DNA of 64,000 nucleotides from Raphanus sativus (GCF_000801105.2 NC_079517.1:15004001-15068000), one strand, 5' to 3'. Positions 45,994 to 57,567 are shown, numbered from the stretch's first letter. Numbers and translations are program-made. The notes: generated from the letters alone by a model not told the origin.

Positions 45994-46560
45994 TTTTTTT
46001 CTGAATTTTAAAACTTTCTGCATGTTTTTTTTTCTATTTCGGTTTGTATGAATTTAAACTCTATAATATTATTAATTTTCACTTTCAGATTTGTTTTAAT
46101 TATTTTTTTTTAAATTGCAAAATTTAATTCTAATAAAAATAATTTAAAAATGAAAAATTTAATTATTTATTTAATTGAAAATACCGACGACATTTGGTTC
46201 GTCAGAAAATACTGACGAACCAAGTTCGTCGGTATTTTCCGAGGATTTAGTCCGTCAGTATTTTTTGACGAACCAAGTGTCGTCGGTATTTTCCGAGGAC
46301 TTGGTTCGTCGGTTCGTTCTGATTTCCGATGAAACATGTTGTCGAAAATGCTCTCGGAATGTGGTCGCAAGTTCGTCAGTATATGGTTTCTCGGTATTCG
46401 TCAGAAGTTTGTCGGTATGTCTGACGAAATTCCGACGAAATTGAAAATACCGACGAAATGATACCGACGGACGGTTTCGTCAGAAATTCGTCAAAATATG
46501 CCTATTCCGACGACATTCTGACGAATTTGTCCGTCAGTATCCCCATGTTTTCTTGTAGTG

Positions 46561-47430
46561 GAAACACAAACACAACACAGAAACATGCGTGACTTGTTTC
46601 CCCCAAAGAAGGTAAATGTAGCAGCGGTAAAACGCCAACGATAAAAAGTTCTTTTACAATGTCGATATGACAGAAAAATGTCTGTAACATACAAATAGCA
46701 ATCATATATGTTTTGTTGACCAAAATATTCTACGTTATTCCATATATATATAGTGTACTCAACCAAAGTAAGGTGAGTTTTCTTATAGATTTATGGTATT
46801 ACTTTGCATGATTGCATCGATATACATATAAAACATGACATATGAATATCAAAAAAAATATGGCACGTATAAATATGGCTCTAATCATCCTTCTGAATGA
46901 GTCTCCGTGGAACCAAAAAGTATATAATTATAGAGAAAAGCGATAATTAACGAAGAATGATATTAGAACACAAAAAAGCGTGCTCATAAGTAATTATTGT
47001 GACCTAGTGTATAATCAATAGATAAAAAAAACATATAGTAAAAGCTATACAATAGTGTAACTGGAGTCGCATTATCGAGAAAATGCAAGTAGAAATACTG
47101 AAAAGGAGGAAAGGGCGTGCTTGGAAATGGAACAAACAAATATAAATATATACACTTTTTTTTCAGGCTATCAGAGTGAGTAATAAAAGTGGAGCGTATA
47201 ATGAGTGGAGGCTTTTCAAGTTTATATTACCGATTAAGACTAGTACTAAACTATGACTATAGAATTATATACCTAAAAATATCAAAGACATTGTCTTATT
47301 CGTATGCCAATATACCATACTTGTTTGCGCCCCGTGCTCGAGTGCCCTAGTAATTAGTTACTCTACCCTCTCGATATTATTTCATAATTCGTATGATTGT
47401 TTTGATTTTTTTTTTTTACAATAATTCTTA
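46561..47430. other. AT-rich spacer
   Basis: No gene recognised and no clear element ends. Confidence 0.5.
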
Positions 47431-47439
47431 TATGATGCA

Positions 47440-48030
47440 AAATCCTGTCTAGCGATAGCGTCTTTGCCAAGCTACAAGCTCATCATTTCTCGCTTTGGTT
47501 CCGAACAAACATCATTTTCCTTACGGTATACATAAATGTCAACATACCTATGATTGAAAGTAATACAGAAAACGGAAATGAAAGGATGAATGTAGTTCTT
47601 CTAGAAACGTTTTTTTTAGAATGCAATAACACAATGAGAAAAGACGAAATTAGGATTGAGACACATGACCATTTATTCTCCAGCCTTTGAATTTTCAAAA
47701 GGATGTGTAGGATAACATAGCATCTTGGATCTGGCAAAACCCACCTGACCTCCTAGACCGTGACATCTTGCTCTTACTATCGGCAAGCTCTTCCCCCAGC
47801 TTCTACTGTGGTGTTCCAAAGCGTGGATAGACAGCTAAGAAACATCATATCAGCTAGAAGACCAAGGAAACTTTTCGATAAGTTCATGTCAATGTGGTTG
47901 CGATAGGTTTCTTCTGTTTTTAACCTTTGATCCATCTTGTTTTTATTTTCTTTTTGCCAAGATGGCCCAAGCCAAGTTGTACTATGTAAACTTTTGTTCA
48001 TTATATGATATTTACGGTTTAGCAAAAAAA
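47440..48030 (+). mobile_element. Probable 3' end of a LINE retrotransposon
   Basis: The frame through 47797-47910 encodes VVFQSVDRQLRNIISARRP and then KLFDKFMSMWLR before a stop, similar to the C-terminal tail of plant LINE ORF2 proteins. It is followed by ~110 bp of 3' UTR ending in an A11 tail (48019-48030). The 5' boundary is uncertain and no target duplication was found. The tail abuts the Copia LTR exactly. Confidence 0.5.
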
Positions 48031-48166
48031 AAAAGATGATCGTAACAAACTTTTTCTATTTCTGTTAAGTGTTGAAAATCAACATTACAAATGTATTTAT
48101 AGATGGTTTACATAGCGGTATACACATAACCGAACTAAACCGTAATAAACCAATATACTCTAATAT
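48031..48166 (-). repeat. 3' LTR of the Copia element, end-truncated
   Basis: Matches the 5' LTR over ~135 bp with a handful of substitutions. The terminal ~25 bases are absent and the LINE poly(A) begins there. Confidence 0.8.
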
Positions 48167-48172
48167 TCCCCC

Positions 48173-49444
48173 TCAAGATGGCAAATAGATAGATTTCAAA
48201 GCCATCTTGGCCACAAGAGAGTAGAATTGCGGAGAGTACAGAGCTTTTGTGAAGATATCGACCACCTGGTTATTTGTACGAACATGAAGAAGCTTGATGA
48301 AACCAAAGAGAACACGTTCCCGGACCTGATGACAGTCAAGCTCGATGTGTTTTGTTCGTTCATGAAAAACCGGATTTGTGGCAATATGAATAGCAGCAGT
48401 GGAATCGCAGTAGAAAGGAACCGGACCAGTCTGAGGTGACTGCAACTCAGCTAGAAGATTACGAAGCCAGATAACTTCGCGAGAACCATATTCCATTGCA
48501 CGATATTCCGATTCTGCAGACGAGTGAGAGACAGTTTGCTGCTTCTTGGAACACCAAGATATCAAGATGGTACCAAGAAACATGCAGTATCCAGACGTTG
48601 AGCGACGAGAGTCAAGGCAAGAAGCCCAGTCAGCATCCGTAAAAGCCTGAAGAACCAAATCAGAATCAACTGAGTAGAATAAGCCGAGACCGATAGTTCC
48701 TTTCAAGTAATGCATGACTTTATAGGCTGCTTGAAGATGAGACTTTTTCGGAGCAGAGGTATACTGGCAAAGTTTGTTGACAGCAAACGTGATATCCGGT
48801 CTAGTAATCGTCAAATACATCATACGACCCACCAAACGTCGGTAAGCAGCAGGATCATCTAACAGAGGTTCCTTTAAATCCAAACAAAGTCTTGCATTTG
48901 GATCCATTGGAATAGGAGAGGGCTTGCAGGCAAGTAAACATGTGTCCTCCAAGAGTCCAAGAGTGTACTTTCGTTGACATACAGAGATTCCTTTGCTAGA
49001 GCGAGCAATCTCCAAGCCAAGAAAATACTTCAAAGGACCGAGATTTCTGAGTTTAAACGCAGAGTTTAGATCAATCTTGAGTTGATCAACATCAGCATCA
49101 GTGTTACTAGCGATGATTATGTCATCAACGTAGACCAAAACTGCAGTGTATATACCCTTTCTGTTTCGAATGAAAAGAGTATGATCTGAGTTTGACTGTT
49201 GAAATCTGAGAGCAAGCAGAGTTTCACGGAACTTCAAGAACCATTGCCGTGAAGCCTGCTTTAAGCCGTATAAGGACTTATGCAACTTGCAGACTGCATT
49301 AGGCGGCAATGTTTCCCCCTCCTTTGGTGTGTATCCTGGAGGTAGTGTCATGTAAATTTCTTCATGCAATTCTCCATTGAGAAAAGCATTCGAAACGTCT
49401 AGTTGTGTAAGACTCCATTGCTTTGCTGCAGATACAGATAACAA
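48173..49444 (-). pseudogene. Copia RT (remainder) and RNase H
   Basis: 423 codons. It carries LDVSNAFLNGELHEEIYM, the RT catalytic box YVDDIIIAS, and the RNase H region with AFTDADWASC and SHSSAESEYRAM, ending near IFTKAL. It overlaps the preceding frame by ~80 bases, which marks the frameshift. The catalytic residues seen are intact. Confidence 0.9.
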
Positions 49445-52136
49445 TACCAGTAGTCATCTTAGCTACAGGAGAGAATGTGTCAGCAAAATCAATGCCATCC
49501 TGCTGTGTGTACCCTTTAGCAACCAAGCGAGCTTTGTATCTTTCAAGAGTTCCATCAGGATGAATCTTTATCTTGTAGACCCATTTACATCCAATGGCGT
49601 GTTTGCCCGGAGGAAGAGAGCAGACAGTCCATGTGTTATTCTTTTCTAAGGTAATGAGCTCCTCAATCATAGCCTTGAGCCAGTCATCAAATCGCTTGGC
49701 TTGAGAAAAACTCGCCGGTTCTGGTATCAAGGCTACTGCACAAATGTATGCCTTGTAGTCATCAGAGAGACTATCAAAAGAAGTATATGCAGAGAGTGGA
49801 TAAGGAATCTCAGTATCACTCTCTGATATATTGCAGTAATAGTCATGAAGATGTGCAGGCAGTTTAGGAATTCTTTTACTCGGTTTTGTAGAATATTCAG
49901 CAGTTGGAGATGACTCTGTCACAACTGGAGATTCAGCAACCTTCTTGCCATCTGCTTTAGATAACTCATCATCTGCTAGTGATGTGTTCTCAACAGAAGG
50001 GTCACCATTAGGTGCAGTAGTAGGAACAAAGGGCAAAACAGAGGAAAATAAAGCTTCATAAGTTTCAGTTTCATCTTTCGTAAAAGGAAAGATTGACTCA
50101 TGAAACGTCACATTCCTTGAGATGTGAATGGTGTTCGTATCCAAGTCAAGAAGCTTGTAGCCTTTGTATCCTGCAGGATAGCCAAGAAATACATACGGCT
50201 TTACTCTTGGTTGAAACTTATGCATGTTTTGTGTTGATGTGGAGCAATAAGCAAGACATCCAAAGACCTTGAGACTCTTATAATCAGCTCGTTTAGAAGT
50301 AAGAACCTCATAAGGTGACATATCTTTCAAAAGAGGCGTATGAAGTCGATGGATAATAAACACAACAGTAAGGACGCAATCACCCCAGAGCTCAAATGGA
50401 ACATGAGATTGAAACATCAAGGCATGAGCAACATTCAAGATGTGCTGATGCTTCCTTTCCACCACCGAGTTTTGTTCGGGTGTTTCTGAACAAGAATGAT
50501 AAGGTAAAATGCCTTTATTCTTGTAGAAAGCCGCAAACTTGAGCTCCTGCGCATTATCTGATCGAACCCCTTTGACTGAACACTGATACTGCGTCTCTAC
50601 CATTTGAACCAAGTCAGGAAAGACTATCAACACATCGCTTTTAGCACGAAGAAGATATATCCAAGTGACACGAGTGTGGTCATCTACTATCGTCAAAAAA
50701 TATTTGTAGCCTTCTGCAGTAGACACAGAGAATGGTCCCCATGTGTCTATGTGAAGAAGATCAAAAGCTTGTTTACTCATGTTGTTCTGAGGATTATAGG
50801 GAAGTCGTTTCTGTTTTGCAAGAGGACAAATGGCACAGTGAAAAGGTTCTTTATTGATTTGCTGGAAGCCAAGTACATCTATAATAGAGTCGGTTTTAGA
50901 CATAGATGGATGACCCAATCTATTGTGCCAGAGGCTTACATCAACAACAACACTAGAACAAGAGGCATACTGCTGTTGAATGAATGTAGAACCAGCCAAG
51001 TCCATTGCATCCAAAACATAAAGATTGCTAATCTGCTCACCCTTCCCAATCATCAAGCCCTTGATAGGATCCTTTATAAAGCAAGCACCCAGATCAAACA
51101 TTACTCTGTATCCCAAATCCTTTGTAAGCTGGCTTACACTCAGAAGATTCAGCCTAAAGTCTGGTAGATATAAGACATTTCGTAATATTAGAGAATCATG
51201 AAGTCTGATAGTACCAATGCCAACAATCTTAATACCAAGACCGGTTGGGAGAGTAACAGAAGTACTAACTGAATCAATGAGATCCAGAAAAAGGTTTTTA
51301 TCATGAGCCACATGATGTGTAGCTCCACTGTCTATAATCCACGTCTCTGAAGACATGGCATTCCTGGTTGCTTTCAACATTCCAACAAAACAGAGTGTAG
51401 AGGAAGAGAAAGCCATACCCGGGAGAGCTATTATTGTGCCTCCAGAAGTATAAGCAACACAGTTCGCTTGCATTTGTGGCTTGAGCTGAGTGTTGAAGTA
51501 AGCAATCACACCCTCTATTTGTTCTTTAGTAAGGCTGTTGACAACATTAGAAACCGAGTCCACAAATCCCGTCTGAGCAACAATAGGTTTAGCATTGTTG
51601 TATTTCGGAGTTGATGAACTTTTATCGGCTTGTTGCTTTGGCTTGTGCTTAAACCCAACTGGATAGCCATGGATCTTGTAGCAAGTATCCACAGTGTGTC
51701 CGTTATAACCACAATGAGAACAAATCGGTCTGTTCTGCTTAGGAGGAGCAGAAGATTGAGCTGCATTGACAAGAGGCATATCTGCAGTAGATTGATCAGG
51801 AGCATTAACATGAAAAGCAGTCGCAGTCAATACTGGAGTGAGATTTCTCTGATTAAAATCCTGATCCAGTAAGTTATAGATCTCAGAGAGCTCAGGAACG
51901 TTCTTCTTCATGATGATTTGGCTCCTGATGACCGAGTAAGACTCATTTAAGCCAGCAAGGAACTTAATAACCTTCGCATGATCTGCTTTCTTCTCAGTTG
52001 TGTTGCAGCAGTCACAATGATGGCAAGTGTCAACACAATTAGCACCCTCAAGCTCATCCCAAAGCGTCTTTAGAGTGGTGTAATAGGTCGCCAAATCCAT
52101 AGATCCTTGCTGTAAAGACCATACCTGCTGAGTCAA
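49362..52136 (-). pseudogene. Copia gag C-terminus, protease, integrase and start of RT
   Basis: About 924 codons. In order it has the gag zinc knuckle CSHCGYNGHTVDTC (CX2CX4HX4C), protease WIIDSGATHHV with the active-site DSG, the integrase HHCC zinc region (HNRLGHPS ... CAICPLAKQ), the integrase core with DTWGPF and VRSDNAQEL, and the RT opening (WVYKIKIHPDGTLERYKARLVAKGY). The frame leaves RT near 49440 and stops at 49362. The remaining RT continues in the overlapping frame at 48173-49444, so a frameshift breaks the polyprotein. Confidence 0.9.
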
Positions 52137-52619
52137 CTAATAAGAGCGTGGAAGATTAGTGATGTGAAAACGAGTTTCCAGATCTTTCCAGATTTCAACG
52201 GCGTCATTGAATCGAAGTATACTTTTGTAGATCTGCTTAGAAACAACATTGAGAATCCAAGATTTAACCATAGAGTTGCATCGAGACCAGATCCGGGAAT
52301 AAGGATGTGATTCGAGAGGCCTAGCTATAGATCCGTCAATGAATGCTAGCTTATTCTTAGCATATAAGGCAATTTTTAACGCTATGCTCCAGTTATCATA
52401 ATTCGTACCATCTAATACTTCGGAGATGATAGAGAGACCTGGATTGTCGCCACTAGTGAGGAAGAAAGGTGAGTGAATGTTATCCAAAGGTAGATCGACA
52501 GCGATCGGAGATACAGGCAACGTCGGAGCTGAGTCTTCCGGAATAGGAACTCGACGAGCTGACGACGGAGCTTGTCTCGCAATACGACGCGATCTTCGTG
52601 CAATCACCACCATCTTCAC
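52137..52619 (-). pseudogene. Copia gag, N-terminal part
   Basis: 160 codons with the UBN2-type Copia gag start (ISEVLDGTNYDNWSIAL and FNDAVEIWKDLETRF). It ends at an in-frame TAG at 52139-52137. The frame continues without a gap in the next segment (LTQQVWSLQQGS), so this is a single premature stop inside gag and not a natural end. The identical stop is present in the duplicated copy at 62761-62759. Confidence 0.85.
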
Positions 52620-52751
52620 AGAATCAAACGAGAACGGTGATCAGAAAACAGAGAGGAGATCGATCGAGAGAATCATCGATCAATCTGAGGTCAAAGAAAG
52701 AAGAAAAGAAACGGATCGCTTGAGGTTTAAGCCTCAAAGCTCTGATACCAT

Positions 52752-52908
52752 CTTAGAGTTGATGAAACGATGAAGAAGATGATCGTAACAAACTCTTTCT
52801 ATTTCTGTTAAGTGTTGAAAGTCAACATTACAAATGTATTTATAGATGGTTTACACAACGGTATACACATAATCGAACTAAACCGTAATAAATCAATATA
52901 CTCTAATA
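52752..52908 (-). repeat. 5' LTR of the Copia element
   Basis: About 157 bp. Almost identical to 48031-48166 except that it keeps the ~25 terminal bases next to the primer-binding site. It has TTAGAG / CTCTAA ends in place of the common TG / CA. Also present in the duplicated copy at ~63374-63530. Confidence 0.8.
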
Positions 52909-53631
52909 TCTATCTATTTGATTAGAAGATAACAATATGCCTAACATTCACGATAAACTCCTCCCTCAACTACCATTCGATTTTTCTTCTTCTGGCAGCC
53001 TTAAATGAACCAACCGTCACTCCTCAAATTGTAGTATGCTTATATTACAGCAATCTCATACCATGGGTGGAGTTGCTCTTAGTGTTGCCACTTACAAATT
53101 AGCATTGTTTTTTACCTTATTCTTTCCTTGATCCTTGCTTTTAACGTTTTTTTCTATTTAGCTCTTAGTAATGTATTCTTTAGGTTAGCAATAAATTGTA
53201 TTATTACCACATGTAAAATTCAAAAAATTATATGCTATATCTTCACATTCATATCCAAAAATGACTAATATACAAAACCCATTAAAAGCTTTCTTTTAAT
53301 AAAGTCGTTGATTGTGTCTGGAAAGAAAAATTGATTCGTGAAAAAGAATAGGGGTCTCGGCCCAATAGAAAAAGACTTATCAAAATGAGCTAAAGAGAAT
53401 TCGGGTAAAACCCACCCGTTTAGAAAATGGGTTGGATCCAGAGCCCAACACAAAGGCGAATATCTCGTGAAACCAATAAATGCAGGAAGCGAAGATCATA
53501 AATTTCATTCCTCGAGCTATCCCGTGATAGCCATAATGACATAGTGAACGTTTTTATTAACCCATCCAACTTTTTAAAAATCAATGTCGATATATACACA
53601 CACAGACTGTTTGAATCAACAACAACAAAAA
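52909..53631 (+). promoter_or_regulatory. TMM upstream region
   Basis: Unique-looking AT-rich DNA between the Copia 5' LTR and TMM. Its first 470 bases are repeated exactly at 63531-64000. No other gene seen. Confidence 0.5.
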
Positions 53632-55125
53632 ATGGCACATTATGTCCTCTACTGCCAAATGCTCCTTGTGTTCTCTGTTATATCTCCACTGGCCACTTCT
53701 TTCACCGTGATCCCCTCCGACACGGTGGCTCCGTCTGCACTGATCGACGGCCCACAAACAGGATTCACGATGACTAACGACGGCGCACGCACAGAGCCCG
53801 ACGAGCAAGACGCTGTCTATGACATCATGCGTGCCACCGGCAACGACTGGGCCGCCGCAATTCCAGACGTGTGTCGAGGCAGATGGCACGGGATCGAGTG
53901 TATGCCGGATCAAGATAACGTCTACCACGTCGTCTCTCTGTCGTTCGGAGCTCTCTCAGACGACACGGCGTTCCCGACTTGTGACCCGAAACGCTCTTAC
54001 GTCTCTGAGTCCGTCACCAGGCTTAAACACCTTAAAGCCTTGTTCTTCTATCGATGTTTGGGCCGGGCCCCACAGAGAATACCTTCGTTTCTGGGCCGCT
54101 TGGGCTCGAGTTTGCAGACTCTCGTTTTGAGAGAGAATGGTCTTTTCGGTTCAATCCCGGACGAGTTGGGCAATCTCACCAATTTGAAAGTGCTTGATCT
54201 GCATAAAAACAACCTCAACGGTTCGATTCCTTTGTCATTTAACCGGTTATCCGGTTTGAGATCGCTTGATCTGAGTGTGAACCATTTGACTGGTACGATT
54301 CCCGGTTTGATTCTTCCAGAACTAAACGTTCTGGACATGAACCATAATTTGTTAACCGGACCAATCCCATCTACACTCTCTACCAGTGGTTCGTTGATCA
54401 AAATTGATCTTAGCCATAACCGAGTCACCGGTCCTATCCCCGACTCCATTAACCGGCTCAACCAACTAGTGCTTCTGGATTTTAGCTATAACCGGTTATC
54501 AGGTCCCTTCCCGTCGTCTCTCCAAGGCCTAAACTCACTTCAAGCTTTGGTGCTCAAAGGGAACACTAAATTCTCAGCAGCTATTCCAGAAAGCACGTTC
54601 AAAGGGCTCAAGAACTTGATGATTCTGGTTCTCTCGAATATGAACATCTATGGCCCCATACCGGGATCCTTGACTCGGTTAAGCAGTCTCCGGGTCCTTC
54701 ATCTGGAAGGCAACAACTTGACCGGGTCGATTCCTATGGAGTTTCGGGGCGTGAAGGATCTAAGCGAGCTGAGGCTAAACGATAACCGCCTGACAGGGCC
54801 AGTACCGTTCGAGAGAGACACAGTGTGGAGGATGAGGAGGAAGCTGAGGTTGTATAACAATGACGGTTTGTGCGTTAACAGTGAGAGTAACTTGGATGAT
54901 GTCTTCGGTTCAACGTCCGGTTCAAGTGTCAGGTTGTGTGAAGGAGAAACTAAGAGACCTGGTCCTTCCGGTACGGTCCAGCATCTATCTGGAGCAGATA
55001 GTGGCAATGTTACGGCGGACGGAGGAGTTACGTACGTGTCACGCGGTTCCAAATCATTGGGCTGCTTTGGTCTATATGGATTTCTTATATTGTTCAATTT
55101 CGCGTATATGCTACTTTCTTGTTAG
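53632..55125 (+). CDS. TMM: TOO MANY MOUTHS (TMM), LRR receptor-like protein
   Basis: An intronless frame of 497 aa, against 496 in Arabidopsis TMM (At1g80080/RLP17). Residues 1-23 are a signal peptide (MLLVFSVISPLATSFT). The N-terminal region holds the TMM-specific stretch GPQTGFTMTNDGARTEPDEQ and the DIMRATGNDWAAAIPDVC/GRWHGIEC cap. About ten LRRs follow (for example LGNLTNLKVLDLHKNNLNGSI and GLNSLQALVLKGN). The C-terminal Cys pair precedes a short linker and a hydrophobic tail (GFLILFNFAYMLLSC) with no kinase. TMM partners ERECTA-family kinases to perceive EPF/STOMAGEN peptides and set stomatal spacing. An in-frame ATG at 53584 would add 16 residues before the signal peptide, so 53632 is preferred. 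The region just upstream is duplicated near the window end. Confidence 0.96.
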   Translation: MAHYVLYCQMLLVFSVISPLATSFTVIPSDTVAPSALIDGPQTGFTMTNDGARTEPDEQDAVYDIMRATGNDWAAAIPDVCRGRWHGIECMPDQDNVYHVVSLSFGALSDDTAFPTCDPKRSYVSESVTRLKHLKALFFYRCLGRAPQRIPSFLGRLGSSLQTLVLRENGLFGSIPDELGNLTNLKVLDLHKNNLNGSIPLSFNRLSGLRSLDLSVNHLTGTIPGLILPELNVLDMNHNLLTGPIPSTLSTSGSLIKIDLSHNRVTGPIPDSINRLNQLVLLDFSYNRLSGPFPSSLQGLNSLQALVLKGNTKFSAAIPESTFKGLKNLMILVLSNMNIYGPIPGSLTRLSSLRVLHLEGNNLTGSIPMEFRGVKDLSELRLNDNRLTGPVPFERDTVWRMRRKLRLYNNDGLCVNSESNLDDVFGSTSGSSVRLCEGETKRPGPSGTVQHLSGADSGNVTADGGVTYVSRGSKSLGCFGLYGFLILFNFAYMLLSC

Positions 55126-57567
55126 GGAATGGATTTAAAATAAACTTGCTGTAAATATAATCCTATCCAAGTTTTTTTTAAAAAATCCTATCCAAGTTTA
55201 CACCTTAAAACATGCTTTTTCCCCATTTGTTACAAGAAAGACAAGTTTCTTGACATTACATTAGCGATTGCGTACACATAAAAGATTTAGCTCCATGTCA
55301 TAGATTGAGGGACATTACAATCTTATCAAACACAATAAATGCATAATGCAGTAAAACTCAGTCACTCATTTGCGTTGTACATAATTAATGTCTATAGCAA
55401 TTAGCAAAATAAGACGAGGAAGTTACAAAACATGGTAAAACATACTAATGTACAAGCAAAGGTGTCCTCACGATCTCCCTCAGCCTGCTCCTTGTTCCTT
55501 TGGGGATTCAAGTTTGATGCTGTATTTCATGCCCACCTTGTGCTTCACTCCCATAAAGTTGTTATGTGCCCACCGGTTACCTTTTTTAATTATTTTTATT
55601 GGACTGTTTTTCTTTTCCTATTGGTTACACTCATGATCATGAGTAAAGTAATCTCCAAGGCATAGTCACTCAGGTTTTTACGGATCATGTTTCACGTTAA
55701 TAAGGAATTGGCATGACTGATAGATATCTACACGTGGGTCCTAATATTGGACGTTTTATATAGTTTCTTTGTCATGTATGCCTTGTAGCATCAAAAGGTG
55801 AAGAGTGCTGTGCATTACAGTAACGTGCACTATCTGTCAAAACAGTAAAAACGTAAAGAAGTGGGGATCTTTGATTTCTATTGTGATTAGTGTTGATGTC
55901 ACTGTTAGAAGAGAGCACATAAGCACATGGTCAAGTCCCTCTCTTTCAACTCTTTATGTCAATTTTTTTGTTTTGTTTTTCCCCTCTAATTAGAAAAGAA
56001 GAAGAAGAAGAGAAGATGATGTGTATGAAATAAGGCAGAGGAGATCTTGGTAGTGATTGTCCTCCAAAGATTTGGTGTCCTTCTCTGTCTCTTTTGAAAT
56101 TAACCGCACGAAAGATATTTGTGAGGTGCTCACTCCTTTGTCTTTCGTTTTCGAACTTCACCATCTTTTACCGCTGCTTTTGGATATGTTTACTCTATGT
56201 TTAGCTGTTTTGCAACGAAGTAAAACAGATTTTACACTTCAGCTACTCTTAACTATTTCAGAGATCCTGAAAAAAAAAATCCCTAACCAACCAGATCTCT
56301 CACTAGTCCTACAAGGATCTAACCTCTACGAGTGGATCTGACTTGACCTTTTTATACTAAAGTAGAATTTGAAGGACCATAGAGTGCCGTGTCATTTTAT
56401 AAAAGATAAGACAAGTGTGTCAATAGTAGATGAAATCATGAAAGCATATTTGGTTCACAACTGACCACTGGAGACGATAATAATTTCATCTGACTGATTT
56501 TGATTTTGCTTCTTCATCTGTTCTTTAGGTATATTTCTTTGAATTCATGTCAAATATACAACAGGAAAATTTTGTAAAAGTAATCCTATTATGGATCACT
56601 ACTCTCATAGTGTCTTTTATAGCCCTTTATTATTATATAGTATATATTAAATTTCCTCAAGGCTAACAAATTAATATTTTCCTGTTTTGGTTATCTTTTA
56701 TCGAATAAAATAATGATAATTAATCATAGGTCCTCTTTATGTGTAATAGGATTATTCAAAATTAATTAGGGAGGGGAGGGAGGGGGGACAAACCAGTGGT
56801 TGTTGTTATTGGTGATGTGATCTCTTATCTCTTTGATATGGTGAGAACTAAGAAGTATGTAGTAGTGCTGAGCTTAAAACGACAAAGGGAATATATACCC
56901 GAAATCTAAATCCAACCAATCACCTTCTGATGATGATGAGATATAATACAAAACTAATTGAATCAGTTTGATTTAGATAGTCAATATATCAGAACAGGGT
57001 GCTAATAAAATTTTGGTATTATTACTCATATACTATAGTAAAGTAATGATTAACAAAAGGAAAGAAAAAGAAAAGGGAAGTGGGAAGAGAAGAAAAAAAG
57101 GATGATATGCAAACAGTGAGTGAGCAGGCATAGGCGTGCGGTTCAACAGTCGATATAGCCACTCGTACGTTTTGATCCTTCCTAATATCGAGTGGGTCCT
57201 CTTTCACCATTTTTTTTTGTTTGTGGTATAGTGTTAATGAACTTTTATTTTAGGGAATATAATTTTACCACTGAGTCATTTTCTCTTAAAAAATATATTG
57301 ACGTTCTTTATAATTTGATTGTTCAGTTAAAGACATTGAGTACATCTCTAATCACACTCTATTTTGGAGAAGATTTTTTATCTCACCTATTTTATCTTCT
57401 AAAAGTAAAATAGAAAGTAAGATTATTACAATAATGAAAGAATAATATTTATCATTTCATTTGTTATCATCACTCCATATTACTCTTTACAGTAGAGAGT
57501 AAAATTGAACTTTGTTGGTGCGCAAAAAAAAAGAATTTTGTCTTTAAGATAATCTATTTTAAAATAA
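55126..57567. other. Intergenic region between TMM and APT2
   Basis: 2.4 kb without a recognisable gene. The Arabidopsis neighbours expected here (PRP8/SUS2-type At1g80070 and At1g80060) are absent. It holds a G-rich run at 56769-56787 and AT-rich DNA. Short open frames have no domain support. Confidence 0.5.
56769..56787 (+). other. Potential G-quadruplex motif
   Basis: GGGAGGGGAGGGAGGGGGG: four G-tracts of at least three separated by single A, fitting the canonical quadruplex pattern. Isolated in AT-rich intergenic DNA. Confidence 0.6.

Larger units (their letters stand above)
43009..46560 (+). mobile_element. Complete non-autonomous CACTA (En/Spm-like) transposon, 3.55 kb
   Basis: Perfect 15-bp terminal inverted repeats CACTACAAGAAAACA are flanked by the 3-bp target duplication GAA (43006-43008, 46561-46563). 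Sub-terminal regions (43025-43495, 43840-44000, 44350-44530, 46180-46550) are packed with direct and inverted copies of a GTCGGTATTCCGTCAG / CTGACGGA-type motif, the probable transposase-binding array. The interior has an AT-microsatellite-rich stretch (44870-45400) and a broken TnpA/Transposase_24-type gene. No catalytic DDE transposase (TnpD) is present, so it would depend on a partner element. Confidence 0.92.
48031..52908 (-). mobile_element. Ty1/Copia retrotransposon, nearly complete, minus strand
   Basis: Short LTRs flank gag-pol in Copia order. The 5' LTR is at ~52752-52908 and the 3' LTR at 48031-~48166, both reading TATTAGAGTATATTG from their start on the minus strand. The primer-binding site TGGTATCAGAGC (52750-52739), complementary to initiator tRNA-Met, follows the 5' LTR. 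A polypurine tract (TTGAGGGGGAA) precedes the 3' LTR at ~48176-48166. The 3' LTR lacks the ~25 terminal bases present in the 5' LTR and ends at the LINE poly(A). An in-frame stop in gag and a frameshift in RT make the copy defective. Confidence 0.92.

Noticed and set aside
43025..46550. CRISPR-like regular repeats
   Set aside because: The repeats are variable, palindromic, unevenly spaced and bounded by CACTA ends in a plant genome.
53584..53631. Upstream in-frame start for TMM
   Set aside because: It would place 16 polar residues before an otherwise perfect signal peptide; the internal ATG fits the known protein.
54048..55097. Minus-strand frames across TMM
   Set aside because: Complement of the TMM exon; no similarity to known proteins.
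55946..56341. Small frames on both strands in the TMM-APT2 spacer
   Set aside because: Short, no domain, no promoter context and AT-rich composition.
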